Part shown: piece by piece, positions 11,803 to 22,599 of the stretch | Layout of the letters: each line of letters begins with the position of its first letter | Numbering within the stretch: the first letter of the stretch is position 1 | Assembly (NCBI GenBank): GCA_023653785.1 | Contig: JAMKCH010051327.1 | Coordinates: 62,001-126,000 of the forward strand | DNA length: 64,000 nt | Direction of reading: 5' to 3' | From: Ophioderma brevispina | Taxonomy: Eukaryota > Echinodermata > Ophiuroidea > Amphilepidida > Ophiodermatidae | Position numbers and translations under genes: made by a program | Notes under the pieces: generated by a model | Seen by the model: the letters and a program-made list of their open reading frames with translations, nothing else | Databases searched by the model: none | Told to the model about the DNA's origin: nothing

Positions 11803-12772
11803 CCATAAAGCCATAACGTATTGGCCGCCGCAACGCGTTGCGACATTTCAGTAACGCCGTGCGACATTTCAGCAACGCGTTTTTGCGGTGTAGGCCAATC
11901 AGAATCATTAATTTCTGGTGAGCGTATTTCAATAATAACCCACACGCTGCTAGATACTTTGCACGCGTTCAAACCTTTACAACAAACGCGTTTGCGAAGC
12001 TTCACACTGCGTGCAAGCTTCCTCAACGCCTTGCGAAGGTCCACAAGCCATAAGGTCCTTAACGTATTGCGCACGCGTTGTGAGAAATTCACAACGCTTT
12101 GCGACATTCGGGCAACGCGTTGCGACATTTCGTCCACGCGTTCGGTGTCGTCCAATCAAATCAGATTTCTGTGACGTATTCAAAAATAATAAATCTCACA
12201 ACGCGTTTTTTTGCGCACCTTCACACGCGTTGCAAACCTTACAAACTGACGCGTTGCGCAATACGTTATGACCCTTATGCCTTCACAACGCTGTGAGTTT
12301 ACAACGTGTTAGTGAAGCTCGGAAGCGCGTTGTGAAAGCTTGCAACGCGTTTGTGACGGCCATAAGGGTCATAACGAATTGACGCAACGCGGTTGATCTA
12401 TTTTTTGAAAATACTCACAGAAATGCATATTTTGATTGGCCGATGCCCGCAACGTGTTGCTACTACTTTCCTCACAACGCGTTTGCGGCAATACGTTATG
12501 ACCCTTTGGCTTGTGACCTCGCAACGCTTTGTGAAGCTTGCAACGCGTTGGTAAGCCGCACGCGTTGTGAAAGGCTGCAACGCGTTTTTATGAGTTCCAC
12601 AACGAGTTGCTAGATACTTTGCAACGCGTTGTGGGTCCATTTTTTGAAATACGTGCACAGAAAATGATCATTTTAATTGGCCGACACCGCAACGCGTTTG
12701 TGACATTTTTTGGCAACGCGTTGCTAATCTTTTCGTCGCAACGCGTTGTGGCAATTACGTTATGGCCTTTAG
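11803..12772. mobile_element. Foldback element saturated with ACGCGT
   Basis: The ends are inverted copies: CATAAAGCCATAACGTATTG on the left and CAATTACGTTATGGCCTTTA on the right. Between them ACGCGT occurs about 19 times, usually as CAACGCGTTG or one change away. Four longer modules (CCAATCA...TTTCTG-TG-CGTATT) lie at about 11,894 and 12,151 in one orientation and at about 12,402 and 12,640 in the other, so the element is a large imperfect palindrome centred near 12,300. Internal copies of the end sequence lie near 12,050, 12,258, 12,360 and 12,484, which suggests fused or nested units. There is no convincing ORF. All open frames here are read through the repeat. Confidence 0.75.
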
Positions 12773-13589
12773 GTGCCATGAGACGCAGGTACCTGTTGAA
12801 TATGTACAAGTTCACAACTGTGGCCTATGCGTACTTATTATAGTCCCTATTTATGCAAGAAATAATTTCATATTACATAAAATTGCCGAATTCTAATTTC
12901 ACATATTGGGATTTGTGTGTCTAATTAACGTAATTTTTCTCTTATTACCATTAAAACCACCGCATGCTAACATTAAAAATATAGTATGGTTTTAAAATCA
13001 GATCCTATTCTAGAGTTGGGAGAAGGTTTTAAGATGTTTTCCTGTAGTTTGAAAGTGCTAAATTCGGATTTGTGGGTCCAACCTCTGAAAATCTGGGGAC
13101 TTTTGTAAAATAAGGGGGTTAAGTTTATGTTTATAGCAGGGGTAATTTGAAATAGTACAATGTAGTTTAAAGTACACCCATGTATTGGTCCCATTTATAA
13201 GAATTAAACAAGGTATACTTTGTACTACTTACAAGTTTCAAGGAAGGTCATCCCGGGGGTAAACTTTCACCAGTGCTCTGATTTTGTTTAAAACTGGTGT
13301 CAACTTGTTCGTCTTCTTATTTACAATTTTGGGCATTTGGTTTCGTATATTAGTTGGCACAATGTAACAAGGCGTCTATACATGGTCCTATAGGGGTCAC
13401 TAAAACTTGATCTCCAAATTGTATACAGAGCTGTCACACCCACAAAGAATTAAAATGAATTTTCTTTCTGCTTCACGTATGACCGAGCAATAATTTGACA
13501 CCAGTTTCGACAAATCTGAGCATTGGATATTTTTTCTTCTCCAAATTTTAGAATGGATCTCATGCCTATACTAGTATAACCTTTATAAT
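12773..13589. other. Unassigned
   Basis: No gene or repeat recognised. Open frames are short. Confidence 0.4.
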
Positions 13590-14120
13590 CGATGGGGTGA
13601 GCCGTGAGGGCGAGGCTGGAGATCTCCTGCAGGTATCCGTTAAGTAAACATAATTATTTACATTCGATAACTGATTTCCCAATAGTTATTGCTAATAGTA
13701 TTTAATGCAATTCGTATTTGCTTGGAGTAATACAGTTATAAGGTCCTGTAAACGGACTTTTAAAGGACATTTTCCTCCTGCTATTCATTATAAAAACGGC
13801 CCATATATTGAGGCAGCTTCTCTGAATATGAGCAACGACGCGTCGACTACCTCTGTTGCATGCATTTCTTTCTTCTCTAAAATTTAAGTATCAATGTATG
13901 ACTTATGTTCGTTGGCTATTGCGCACTCTAAGTTTCCCAGAGTCTCTTAGCATTATCCTCGTGACACATAGGACAACTCAACATCATAATGCCGTTGTAT
14001 AATGGTTTTGAATTGGTTGTATGCGAATTATTTCACGTTATTGTTATATTTTTGTTGGTTTATGTTTATAAAACGTAAGACTAATATACTTAATGGTTCG
14101 CGTCAATAAAATGTGTTAAC
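13590..14120. repeat. Interspersed repeat R4, copy 1, left part
   Basis: Matches 18,270-18,591, then 22,440-22,530, then 24,520-24,640 in order. Here the pieces are continuous, so this copy keeps the two sites where copy 2 was interrupted: near 13,890 (TATGACTTATGTTCGTTGGC) and near 13,970 (CAACATCATAATGCC). Confidence 0.65.
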
Positions 14121-14965
14121 ATACATCCATACATACAAACTAGCATTTTATGATGCGCCCGTTTCCCCAAAGGCTCAAGGCCGCTTTCATAAAAGAAAGT
14201 GAGGAACATGAGCAATAAATATAACATACTGAAAAACAAATCAATTAGGAAACAATGTAATCCCTCTTACGTTGCCTTTTTGTAGAGGCTTTTACATATA
14301 CTGCTGCCTAATTGAACAGAAGGTTTTTTCCACCTAACTCTAGAAGCAGCACAAACAGTAAAACTTTTATTAAATCGCCAGCTTTTACTCGAGCCCTTGG
14401 ATAATCCAACCGTAGGCGATCTTTTGACGACCTAAAGTTTCTTTTTGGAACATGTAACTTGAAACAGTTTGGCAATATATATACAGGAGCCGTGCCATTA
14501 AGAGACTTAAACATATAAAAGCAATTTAAAAGAAATTCTCTGTTTCATACAGGAAGCCAATGAAAGATTTAAATCATGGGTTTTGGGTCCTCTGTGCTAT
14601 TGCCAAGTAAAAACAAGTCTCGCAGCCCAATTTTTGTAGGCGCTGAAGACGAGAGTAATACGACTTTTTTGGTACGAAGAAAGGTACCGTTGAATAATCG
14701 AAACCCCCCAGACGGAGAAAGTATAGGAGAGCGTACAGCATGATTGCAAAGTGTCTTTATCCATTTCTGCCGAATCGCGAGATGTTCCGAAGATGGCAGA
14801 TGATTGTACGACTAACATTAGTGTTCTGGTGTTCCATGTCATGTTTTTGAAAATCAAAGTAGGCACCAAGATTGCGTATGTTTGAGATGGTTTAATGTGA
14901 GTTTCCAATAGACTGTTATAGTCAGGCAGGAGGCTTTTGTATTAAGGAGATGCGGCAACAAAGAA
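14121..14965 (-). pseudogene. CR1/L2-like LINE 3' fragment
   Basis: Minus-strand frames give a run typical of the C-terminal end of CR1/L2 ORF2: a KNWAARLVF-like block near 14,600, an HWLPV-like block, then MFKSLNGTAPVYILPNCFKL and HVPKRNFRSSKDRL at 14,400-14,510. The 3' flank has CCCCAAAGGCTCAAGGC and ends in a CATACATC-type simple tail at about 14,121-14,145, as LINE 3' ends do. Frames are broken. It splits repeat R4 copy 1 (left part before, right part after). Confidence 0.8.
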
Positions 14966-14979
14966 TCGGTTTTTAGATT

Positions 14980-15210
14980 TCATTGAGTTTTAATTGTGAC
15001 ATTCATCTGTTATTAACAAGAAACCAAAAATATATACCATTGACCTTAAAACAATTTGCAATACACCCAACTCACAACCTTATACCACGTATGGACAACT
15101 GTATTAACATCATTTTTCCCCTATCCCACTATTTTTGTGGATTGCAGAGAACTGTCCGTGAATTAAACGTTTGGCTTGCCCGGTGGTTTTTCCCATTTAA
15201 AATTTTTGAA
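14980..15210. repeat. Interspersed repeat R4, copy 1, right part
   Basis: Aligns with 24,690-24,880: CCAAAA-TATATACCA, ACGTATGGAC-ACTGTATTAAC, and GCAGAGAACTG...GAATTAAACGTT-GGC-TGCCC-GGTGG. It resumes R4 after the LINE insertion. Confidence 0.6.
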
Positions 15211-15832
15211 AAAAAATGAAAGTACTATATAGAACAACAAAATACACCTTTAACGCAAAGATGCAAGCTTCCCAAACAAGAAACTTAATGAAATCATAGC
15301 ACATTTTTTTTCTTAAAAGCTCCACCCAATTTTCAAATTTGGTGAGGTTTTATTCATCAGTTGGTGTTGACAATTGTCTAGTAAACTAATACTGTGCAAA
15401 ATGTGCATACGTCATAAAAGAAATGATTTTGTAATTAGAATTGGTGGGGGACCCGAGATCCTAAAGGGTCGCGTCGTGTGTGTAGGTGTGTTTGTGGGAG
15501 GGGGGGGGTTGTGGGTGGTTGTTTTGCGGTAATTTCGTGCGCGCGTGTGTGTATGTGTGTGTTGTCGCGCGCATCCGCGTGTGTGTGTGTTTGTGTATGT
15601 GTTGCGTGTTTTATATTTTATATCAACAATGCAGGTACATCGTGATACTTGCGGGCGCTAGTCATTGAGGAGATTCAAATAAGTAACCTTCACTGAGCAG
15701 TTCGAAGTGCTGTTTACTTGGGTCCCCATCTCTCATCCTGACTTGATGTTTACTACTTTCCTCTCATCCAAATTTTGACAATACCTCGGTCGCTTGGTGT
15801 CATTTCTTGCGGCATTTCCACCCGTGCTTACG
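15211..15832. other. Unassigned, with a GT-rich simple repeat
   Basis: 15,480-15,604 is GT/CG-rich (GTGTGTGTGTTTGTG type) after a G run at 15,499-15,508. The small V/C-rich open frame across it is simple-sequence translation. The rest is not recognised. Confidence 0.4.
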
Positions 15833-16084
15833 CTACCATATAAGTCTCCATGCCTTATATGGTCTATCTTGATAGGTTTTTCCATCGTTGCTGCAGCTTC
15901 TTTCTGCCAGATTGTTCGCTTGCAGCAGTGCCTTTGGAGAGTTGAATTCATCTTTAACTGTCATCGCAATGGACTCGAGTTCCCCAGGTGTGAGCCCTCG
16001 GTCCAATATGGCTAGCCAATGGCTTCTTACCTCTAGGTAATTGATATCACTTAGCTGCTTATCTACTACTGTTTTAAAGTTGAT
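15833..16084 (-). pseudogene. Unrecognised coding-like open stretch (83 codons)
   Basis: The minus strand is open between two stops and reads ...HWLAILDRGLTPGELESIAM then TVKDEFNSPKALLQANNLAE. The composition is varied and soluble-protein-like, unlike the simple-sequence frames nearby. There is no start Met at its upstream edge, so it would be an internal exon or a piece of an element gene. I do not recognise the family. Confidence 0.3.
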
Positions 16085-16224
16085 TCATTTCTTAAGATGT
16101 CGATTGAGCTACACTTGTACCACAGTACCTTAGTATTTTTAATTAGCGGTGTAATTGAAGAGCCCATCAGTACTATTCTGTCTTGGCGCCGTCAAACCCG
16201 AATCCTTGCATTTTACCCCCAAGA

Positions 16225-16490
16225 ATGAACCATAAGCTGAGTTTAAAATTTGCAGTGTCTTTGTATACTCACTCCGCTGTTCTTTACATAATTAGAGGCC
16301 ACTTGTACTGAAACTGAAACGTTTTTTTATACCTTTGTTGGACATGTACATTACTTTTTTTGGCAGCCACGCGTTCCAAAGCCGTCTGGCAGGAACAGCT
16401 TATCACTCCGAGATATTCATATCCTATGTCAGTTTTAAGAAGCTAGATTTACTAATGACTATAACGTCAATCATTCCCCGTTGACATTGA
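16225..16490. repeat. Interspersed repeat R1, copy 2
   Basis: Aligns with 600-900 (CATAAGCTG-AGTTTAAA-TTTGCAGTG; GTCTGGCAGGAACAGCTT; AGCTAGATTTAC-AATGA). Same orientation, about 100 bp upstream of R3 copy 2. Confidence 0.55.
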
Positions 16491-16599
16491 AATCTTAGGC
16501 ATAAATAAATACATTTAAAATGTGAATGAGTGCCTACTGTAATCATGTAATAGTACAAATTTTGTTCGCTATCTTAAAATTTGGATATTGTGATCACAT

Positions 16600-17950
16600 G
16601 TGATCGGAATGAGGGGTCATATGAGGTATTCAGGAATAAAAGGGCCAACGCTCAGCTAGGGCCATTTGAGTCTTGTGTAAAAAATTCAAAAACAAATATT
16701 CTTCTTGCCAAAGACTGGGGTTTTTCACAGGGTTACCCCACAATGGTCTTGAGAGGTGGGTCCTATCGGGGGTGTTCATGGAGGAGGTTCTTTTTTGTGT
16801 ATCCACAAGTCATTGTTAACGGCTTGAAACACATTTCCATCATCGACAATCTGAAGGGGCTCACCCCTTGTGGAAAGATCCGGACTCGTCCAACATACAT
16901 TATGTAGTGGCATATACTCCGCTTGACGATCCTGTTAAAGGGTATGCACTGTAAAATACCACCTGCATGGCAGAAGAAAACCTCCCGGGGAAAACCTGGA
17001 CTGCAACAACACTGTTCGTCAAATAAATACGTCCTGTTTCCGGGATGTATGGACAACATGCTAAGTCAAAGAGGCCCCTCTTAAATGGCTAAGGCCCGTA
17101 TTTCAGATAATTATTGAAAAAATGCTGAAAATACCTCTTTGTATGTAGAAAACATTGCTATTCACCAAAGTTGCTAGATTGATTATTTGAGTAGTAGGTC
17201 ATGTAAAGTTTTAAAAAGGATAAACTGCTACATTGAATTTTGCAAAATAAGCACTGTATTGTTTTACGTTAGGCACGCATTTTACATTTAAATGGCTGGC
17301 TGTATGAATCACGGCAGCCCCGTTGATTTCTCTGGTTTGACTCGCCCTTATACTTTTATAGTTGTATTCCCAAGTCCAAATTCCACCACACATCTTGCCA
17401 AAGATGATATTATGGCACTTTCCTAATCTTATCAACTTTGACACGCCAGTTGCGCAATTTGCTCAAAAATTCCCGCGTTTGCACTGCTTTGTTTTTGTAA
17501 ATCAAGATTAAAATCTTTGAAATTGTTAATGTCCACGGGAGATTTTGTGAGGATACAAATTTCTCAAATTGCACTGTATATATTTAGAATACTAACAAAC
17601 GTTTCCATACGGCTTATCGGACCAACAAGTAGAAAAAATGGACCTCGTTTTTAATTTTGCATGTGTCCTATCGCCCTGATAAGAGAAGCATACGTGAGAA
17701 TTCCTCCTTGACAGAAAAGTATATTTTTATTATTTTTATAACAAAACGACCCACCGTTCGCGTTTTCGACAGATTCGCTTCGAAATAATTTGGCCGGATT
17801 TGCGTGGGAAACAATGTCCGATCTTTCAAGCCTAATGTAAAAATATTTTGTTTTTATTTCTGCTTGAATAACTCGACCCAGGTTTGAGAAGGAATCGTGT
17901 TGCTATAGCATCCCGTTCACAATTTTCTTTCTCATTGATACGAGCCTTTT
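16600..17950. repeat. Long interspersed repeat R3, copy 2
   Basis: Second copy of the 10,590-11,755 repeat, same orientation, with small indels throughout. It ends near CATCCCGTTCACAATTTTC-TTCTCATTGAT, matching 11,697-11,737. The 108-codon frame at 16,581-16,907 is not conserved in copy 1, so I do not call a gene. Confidence 0.7.
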
Positions 17951-18269
17951 CAAAAAATCTCCGAAACTTAAATTTTCAAATCTGGGCAACGGAATGAGTA
18001 CGAACTAAAGTTAGACTCTAAAAGTTGTATTTTACGAGTTCAAGAAGTCTATTATTTCAATGGTTGATAACCCGATGGACTTAACATGGGTTGGGAATAA
18101 GCTTTCAAATGGAAAGGCAAATCAAAAATGGAAGTCACATACAGTGTCCTAAAGGTCAAGGAAAATGGCAACATCGTTTTTATGATAGTCAGACCCAGTA
18201 GAACACGTTTATAGTGGTTGCCAACTAATTAACATAAACTTCACCCAATTTGACAGTTTAGGCCCCTCC
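17951..18269. other. Unassigned
   Basis: No gene or recognisable repeat. Confidence 0.4.
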
Positions 18270-18591
18270 ACTATAATGATAACATACAAAATACAACAAT
18301 TTGATTCCACGGGGGGGCGAACGAAGCGGCCGTTCAGTAAACATATTACATTTTAATACCCGATTTCCCACTACTAATGTACGTTGCGAATTTCTGATTG
18401 TATGCAAAATTGGATTGCTTTGGAATTATATAAGGATAGTCCTTGTAAAGATCGGTTTTACTAAGTCAATGATGGTAAAACACAGACTATATAAAGGACT
18501 GTTTCAAGTTGTTTATAGCCTAAGCCTATATGAGTGACATCGACGTGCTGTTGCAAAGTTTCATATTCCTGAAATTGTAAGTTAACCAATA
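18270..18591. repeat. Interspersed repeat R4, copy 2, first part
   Basis: Aligns with 13,590-13,890 (GTAAACATA-TTACATTT, CCCGATTTCCCA, GCAATTCGTATTTG-like). It is cut at about 18,591 by the hAT-like element. Confidence 0.55.
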
Positions 18592-18699
18592 TAGGGGAGG
18601 ATCTAAGGAGGGTATCGCTGATCCCCCAGACTCTACCAAACCAACTTTTTTAGCTTCGTTTATGGTCCTATAACATTTTGAGATGTTAACAAATAAATT

Positions 18700-19400
18700 T
18701 ACCGGCACTCTGGCGATATTCAAGATGGCATCCAAAATGGCGCTAATTAGGCAAAATAAGAAACATGGGTTATTAACTCAAAAAATGTTAATAAATCATA
18801 AATAATGTTTGAATGATAGCTACGGGTATTGGCATTTAAATTCTGGTATTTGAAGTTGTTATCATATCTAAATCCAAGATGGCGACCCACAAAATGGCCG
18901 CCAAAATAGGCAAAGTTAAGAAATCAGGAATTTAAGATCAAACAAGTAATAAATTCATAAAATTATTGTTAAGATATAGCTACCTGATTATTGACATGTC
19001 AATTCCCCCTCCCACTTCCCCCACCCTTTCTAGTATTTAAAGTTTCTTGCCATATCTAAAAATCCAAAATGGCGCCTTTAAAATGCCGCCAAAATTGCAA
19101 AATTACAGGATAGTTAATTATAAAAAAATTGGTAAAATTAATATTTAGAAAGAGTTGCTGGTTCATTGCATTTAAATTTAGTACAGGATTTTTTGCCATA
19201 TGTAAATAAAAATCCAGATGGCACTCAAAATGGCCGCCAAAATAGGCAAAATTGAAAGAAAATGAGTATTTTAATATCAAACATGTATAAATTGGTAAAA
19301 TGACATTTAGATAAGACTGCTTGGTCATTGAGCATTTAATTTCTTAGTATCCTTTTGTTGCCAATCTGCAAAATCTGAAAAACGCCCGAGCCAACACCCA
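18700..19400. repeat. Left-arm subrepeats with AAGATGGC/AAAATGGC words
   Basis: About four units of 170-180 bp start near 18,722, 18,878, 19,060 and 19,215. Each has a pair of words of the type CAAGATGGC...AAAATGGCCGCCAAAAT, then GCAAAATT-A-GA, a run with ATTAAT/ATAAA-T, TAGCTAC, and ATTGGCATTTAAATT. These are subterminal repeats of the hAT-like element. Confidence 0.65.
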
Positions 19401-21639
19401 AAAAGGCTGCAAAGATAGGTATTGCAGAAAATTGGACACATTGAAAATAATACACCTATCTACCTTACCTCCGCAGCCTTTCTGACCACCAATGCCACTG
19501 ATGAAGCTCAGGCGTGGATCAAAGCCCAGGAAGGTATACTATTTTTTTTTTTTTTGGTATTTCTGGGTGAATCCCTAAAGGCCTAGCTAACCACCTGCCT
19601 AAGCTAACGCTACATTATAATTGCACAAAGAAAAAAAGAGCTTCTAGGCACCCATACTGGGTCCAGATGTTACATTTTACCTGCAAAGAGGGCGCAAATA
19701 GCCATCTGCCATCTTGCCATACATGTTTTGGTGTACACCGTTTTGGGAACATTGTGGAGCAATAAACCAGGCAGCAGCCAGATGTCAGACAAGAAAGCCC
19801 AGAATAGGCATCCAAGAAGTGGATTGGGAATGGGTATCATGAAGACATGGGAAGTAGTCATCCGATCTTGACATTTGCCGCACAAAGCACTTCGGATGGC
19901 ATTGATCACGGATTAAGGTGCCATGATACAACAGGTCTCTAAAGGGCTTCTCGACGTTATGCTTGATGTCTCTGATTTTCCCAGTACATGTTAAAGTTAC
20001 AATTTAAGGAGTCCTAGCTCACAGACCTGACTCTCAAAGCTCCCTGACCGCTTGATCAAACTGGAGAGAAAAAGTTTTTGAGGGACAAAAATTTTTTTTA
20101 AAAAGAAATTTTTTTGTAAGGTTGATTATCTTTTTTTGCTAAAATAAAAACACAACCGGGGCGAGATGTAAACCAGGTCTTCTGCTTAAAACAGAGGTGG
20201 GCCTCTTAATAGGCAGGTCTTGACCTATGAACACATGTGGTCACTGGCCACCGTCAACAATCAAAACGCCTTCATCTTGGGCACGGTCAAGGTTATGGCC
20301 TCCGACAAGCTCAATAGTCCTCTGAGGCCAAGGTGTTGGAGCCGTAGGAGGGGACCATTTGTGGAAACAACCACATACCCGGATGCTTCTCCGCAATTTC
20401 CTTTATAGGGACAGGAGGCCACACTCAAAGAAACTGTCAAACCATATTCATGGGGACAGCGGCCCAATGGCAGTTTTCTAAACACCGGGCCAAGCTGTTT
20501 TATACGGCCTAGCTGTTGTCAGTGGATTAAACTTATGCGTCGAGCCACAAAGGCCGATGAAGATTGTCCATGTCGAGAAATGCTGCTGCCAGATTGGTCA
20601 CATAGGCGCCCTGACCAGCCCAGATGATGTTTTGACGGGACACCTTCTCAAGTTACCTAGGGATCATAGCAATGGCCTGAAATGCGAACCTATTATGTTG
20701 ACATCTGCCGTACATTCCGACTGCCTTTTCGTCCACCACCTCCCAGTAAAGTTGTTGGAAGTAGTTTATCAAAGAGACGCGAACAGATCACAGTGATGTA
20801 TGACCGACATTGGGCCATTAAGTCTGAGGAACTAGAACATTTTCCAATCCTAGAGGGTGCTGCGCCTGCAAGGTTCTATGCACCCATAGCGCAGGGAGCG
20901 TTCCCAACAAGACCTACGTCCCTTGTTCGTCCTCGTTCCGTAGGCTATAACTGTTCTGTTTCGCAGAGGGAATAAGGTTGGCTGTGGAGTGTGAATACGG
21001 TGTCACAGTCACGAGTTGCCAGAACGCTGTCCAAAGTTTCCAGCACGTTGTGTTCCTGGCGGGCCTGGGTTGGGTAAACTGCCGACATGTCCGTCTGAAA
21101 ATATGCCCAATCCGAGAGCTTGGACGCATCTGTCGTCAAGTCATGGAGGGTGCCTGATTAGGAGAAGCATATGCCAAAAGTAGGTTGGCGGATGCCACCC
21201 GCCATTTGAGTTTAAAATGAGCTCGGAAGAACCGAGATTTGAGCAGTAAAAGGATGAACCAATGGGCAGTATTAGACTGAGAAGAGTAAATTGAATTCGA
21301 CTCATTTAGTGAAGCCTGCACAAGGGACCCATGCCTATCAGCAGGCTAGCCACACAGTTTCCAAAACCTAAGCACAAATGTGACGGTGCTGGATTTTGGC
21401 TATGGATATCTCGCACACTGTGCCAATTCTGGACACTCTGGTACGTGGGGTTTACCATCCCTGTACTGAAGTCTGTGACACCTCCCAGAAAACTAGGGTG
21501 CTGGGAAGTGACCCAAATGGGGGGATTGGCAATAGTCGATACCAAACGGCAACACTTTCAGGAATTCCATCTGAGGATATAAGCAAGTGTGAAAATTAAT
21601 GTATTATTTTAAATTTACAACGATTTGAGCATGATGGTA

Positions 21640-22330
21640 CAAAGTTTTGTGAAATTTTAACCTATTTTGGGCACCATTTTGGATTTTTAGATATGGCAAA
21701 AAATTCTCAAATACTAGAAAATAAATGCATAATGATCATCAACTATATCTAATGTCCCAATTATATTGTTGAAATTAAATACCTCATTTTCTTAATTTTG
21801 CCATTTGGTGGACATTTTGGATGCCATCTTGGATTGTTTATATGGTAAAAAATTCAAATACTAGAAATTAAAATGCCAAGGACAGGCAATTTTAAATATT
21901 AATTTTTAACAATGTTTACTGTTTGTTATTAAATACCCATTTTCTTTTCATTTTGCCTATTTTGGCGGGCCATTTGGACGCCATCTTGGATTTTTAGATA
22001 TGGCCAAAAACTTCAAATATAGAATTTAAATGCCAATGACCAGGCAGCTATATTCCAACATTAATTTTATGATTGTTATTACTTGTTTTGATATTAAATA
22101 CCTGATTGTCTTTCATTTTGCTATTTGGCAAGCCTAATTTGGGCACCATCTTGGATTTTTAGACATGGCAAAAACTTCAAATACTAGATTTAAATGCCAA
22201 TAACCAGGTTTAGCTATAGCTTAACATTAATTTTATGAATTATTAAAAAACAAAAAAACTAAAAAATTTCTTTAATTTTGCCTATTTTTGGCGGGCATTT
22301 TGACGCCATCTTGAATATCGCCAGAGTGCC
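21640..22330. repeat. Right-arm subrepeats, inverted relative to the left arm
   Basis: About four units with GCCATCTTGGATTTTTAGATATGG, CAAATACTAGA, TTTAAATGCCAAT-ACCAGG and TTTTGCC-ATTTTGG. These are the reverse complement of the 18.7-19.4 kb unit, so the two arrays form a long inverted repeat around 2.2 kb. Confidence 0.65.
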
Positions 22331-22439
22331 GGGGAAACGTTATTTTTAAAATCTCCAAACAGTGTATAGGCCATAAAACGGAGCCTAAAAAAGTTGGTTT
22401 GGTAGAGTCCTGTGCGGGACGGTCCGCGGATCCTCCGTA

Positions 22440-22530
22440 GATATCGACTAATATGACTTTTGTTCGTTGCTAATGCCGCAATTCTAAGTTAATTTCCAGA
22501 ATCTCTATCCAGGCAACTACATGCTGATTC
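22440..22530. repeat. Interspersed repeat R4, copy 2, middle part
   Basis: TATGACTTTTGTTCGTTGCTAATG...CAATTCTAAGTT-TTTCCAGA-TCTCT matches 13,898-13,955. It joins the hAT-like insertion on its left to a second insertion on its right. Confidence 0.55.
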
Positions 22531-22599
22531 AAAAGAAGTTTAATATTTTCGTTGTGGTTTTGTAAAAAAAATTGTAACAGAATCCCCGTAAACTATAAT

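Larger units (their letters stand above)
18592..22439. mobile_element. hAT-like transposon with about 0.8-kb inverted ends
   Basis: The left end reads TAGGGGAGGATCTAAGG. The right end, reverse complemented, reads TACGGAGGATCCGCGG. Inside both ends GACTCTACCAAACCAACTTTTTTAG and later GGCACTCTGGCGATATTCAAG match in inverted orientation, followed by arrays of about 175-bp subrepeats. The GGGG-GGATC end resembles the short MITE at 32,098-32,244. The 2.2-kb centre (19,400-21,640) has only frames under 100 codons, so any transposase is badly broken. Repeat R4 resumes on the right. A target duplication is not clean. The hAT call rests on end sequence only. Confidence 0.6.

Noticed and set aside
11703..12815. 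Several overlapping 65-150 codon frames on both strands
   Set aside because: They arise from the ACGCGT foldback repeat, where TAA/TGA/TAG are rare by composition.
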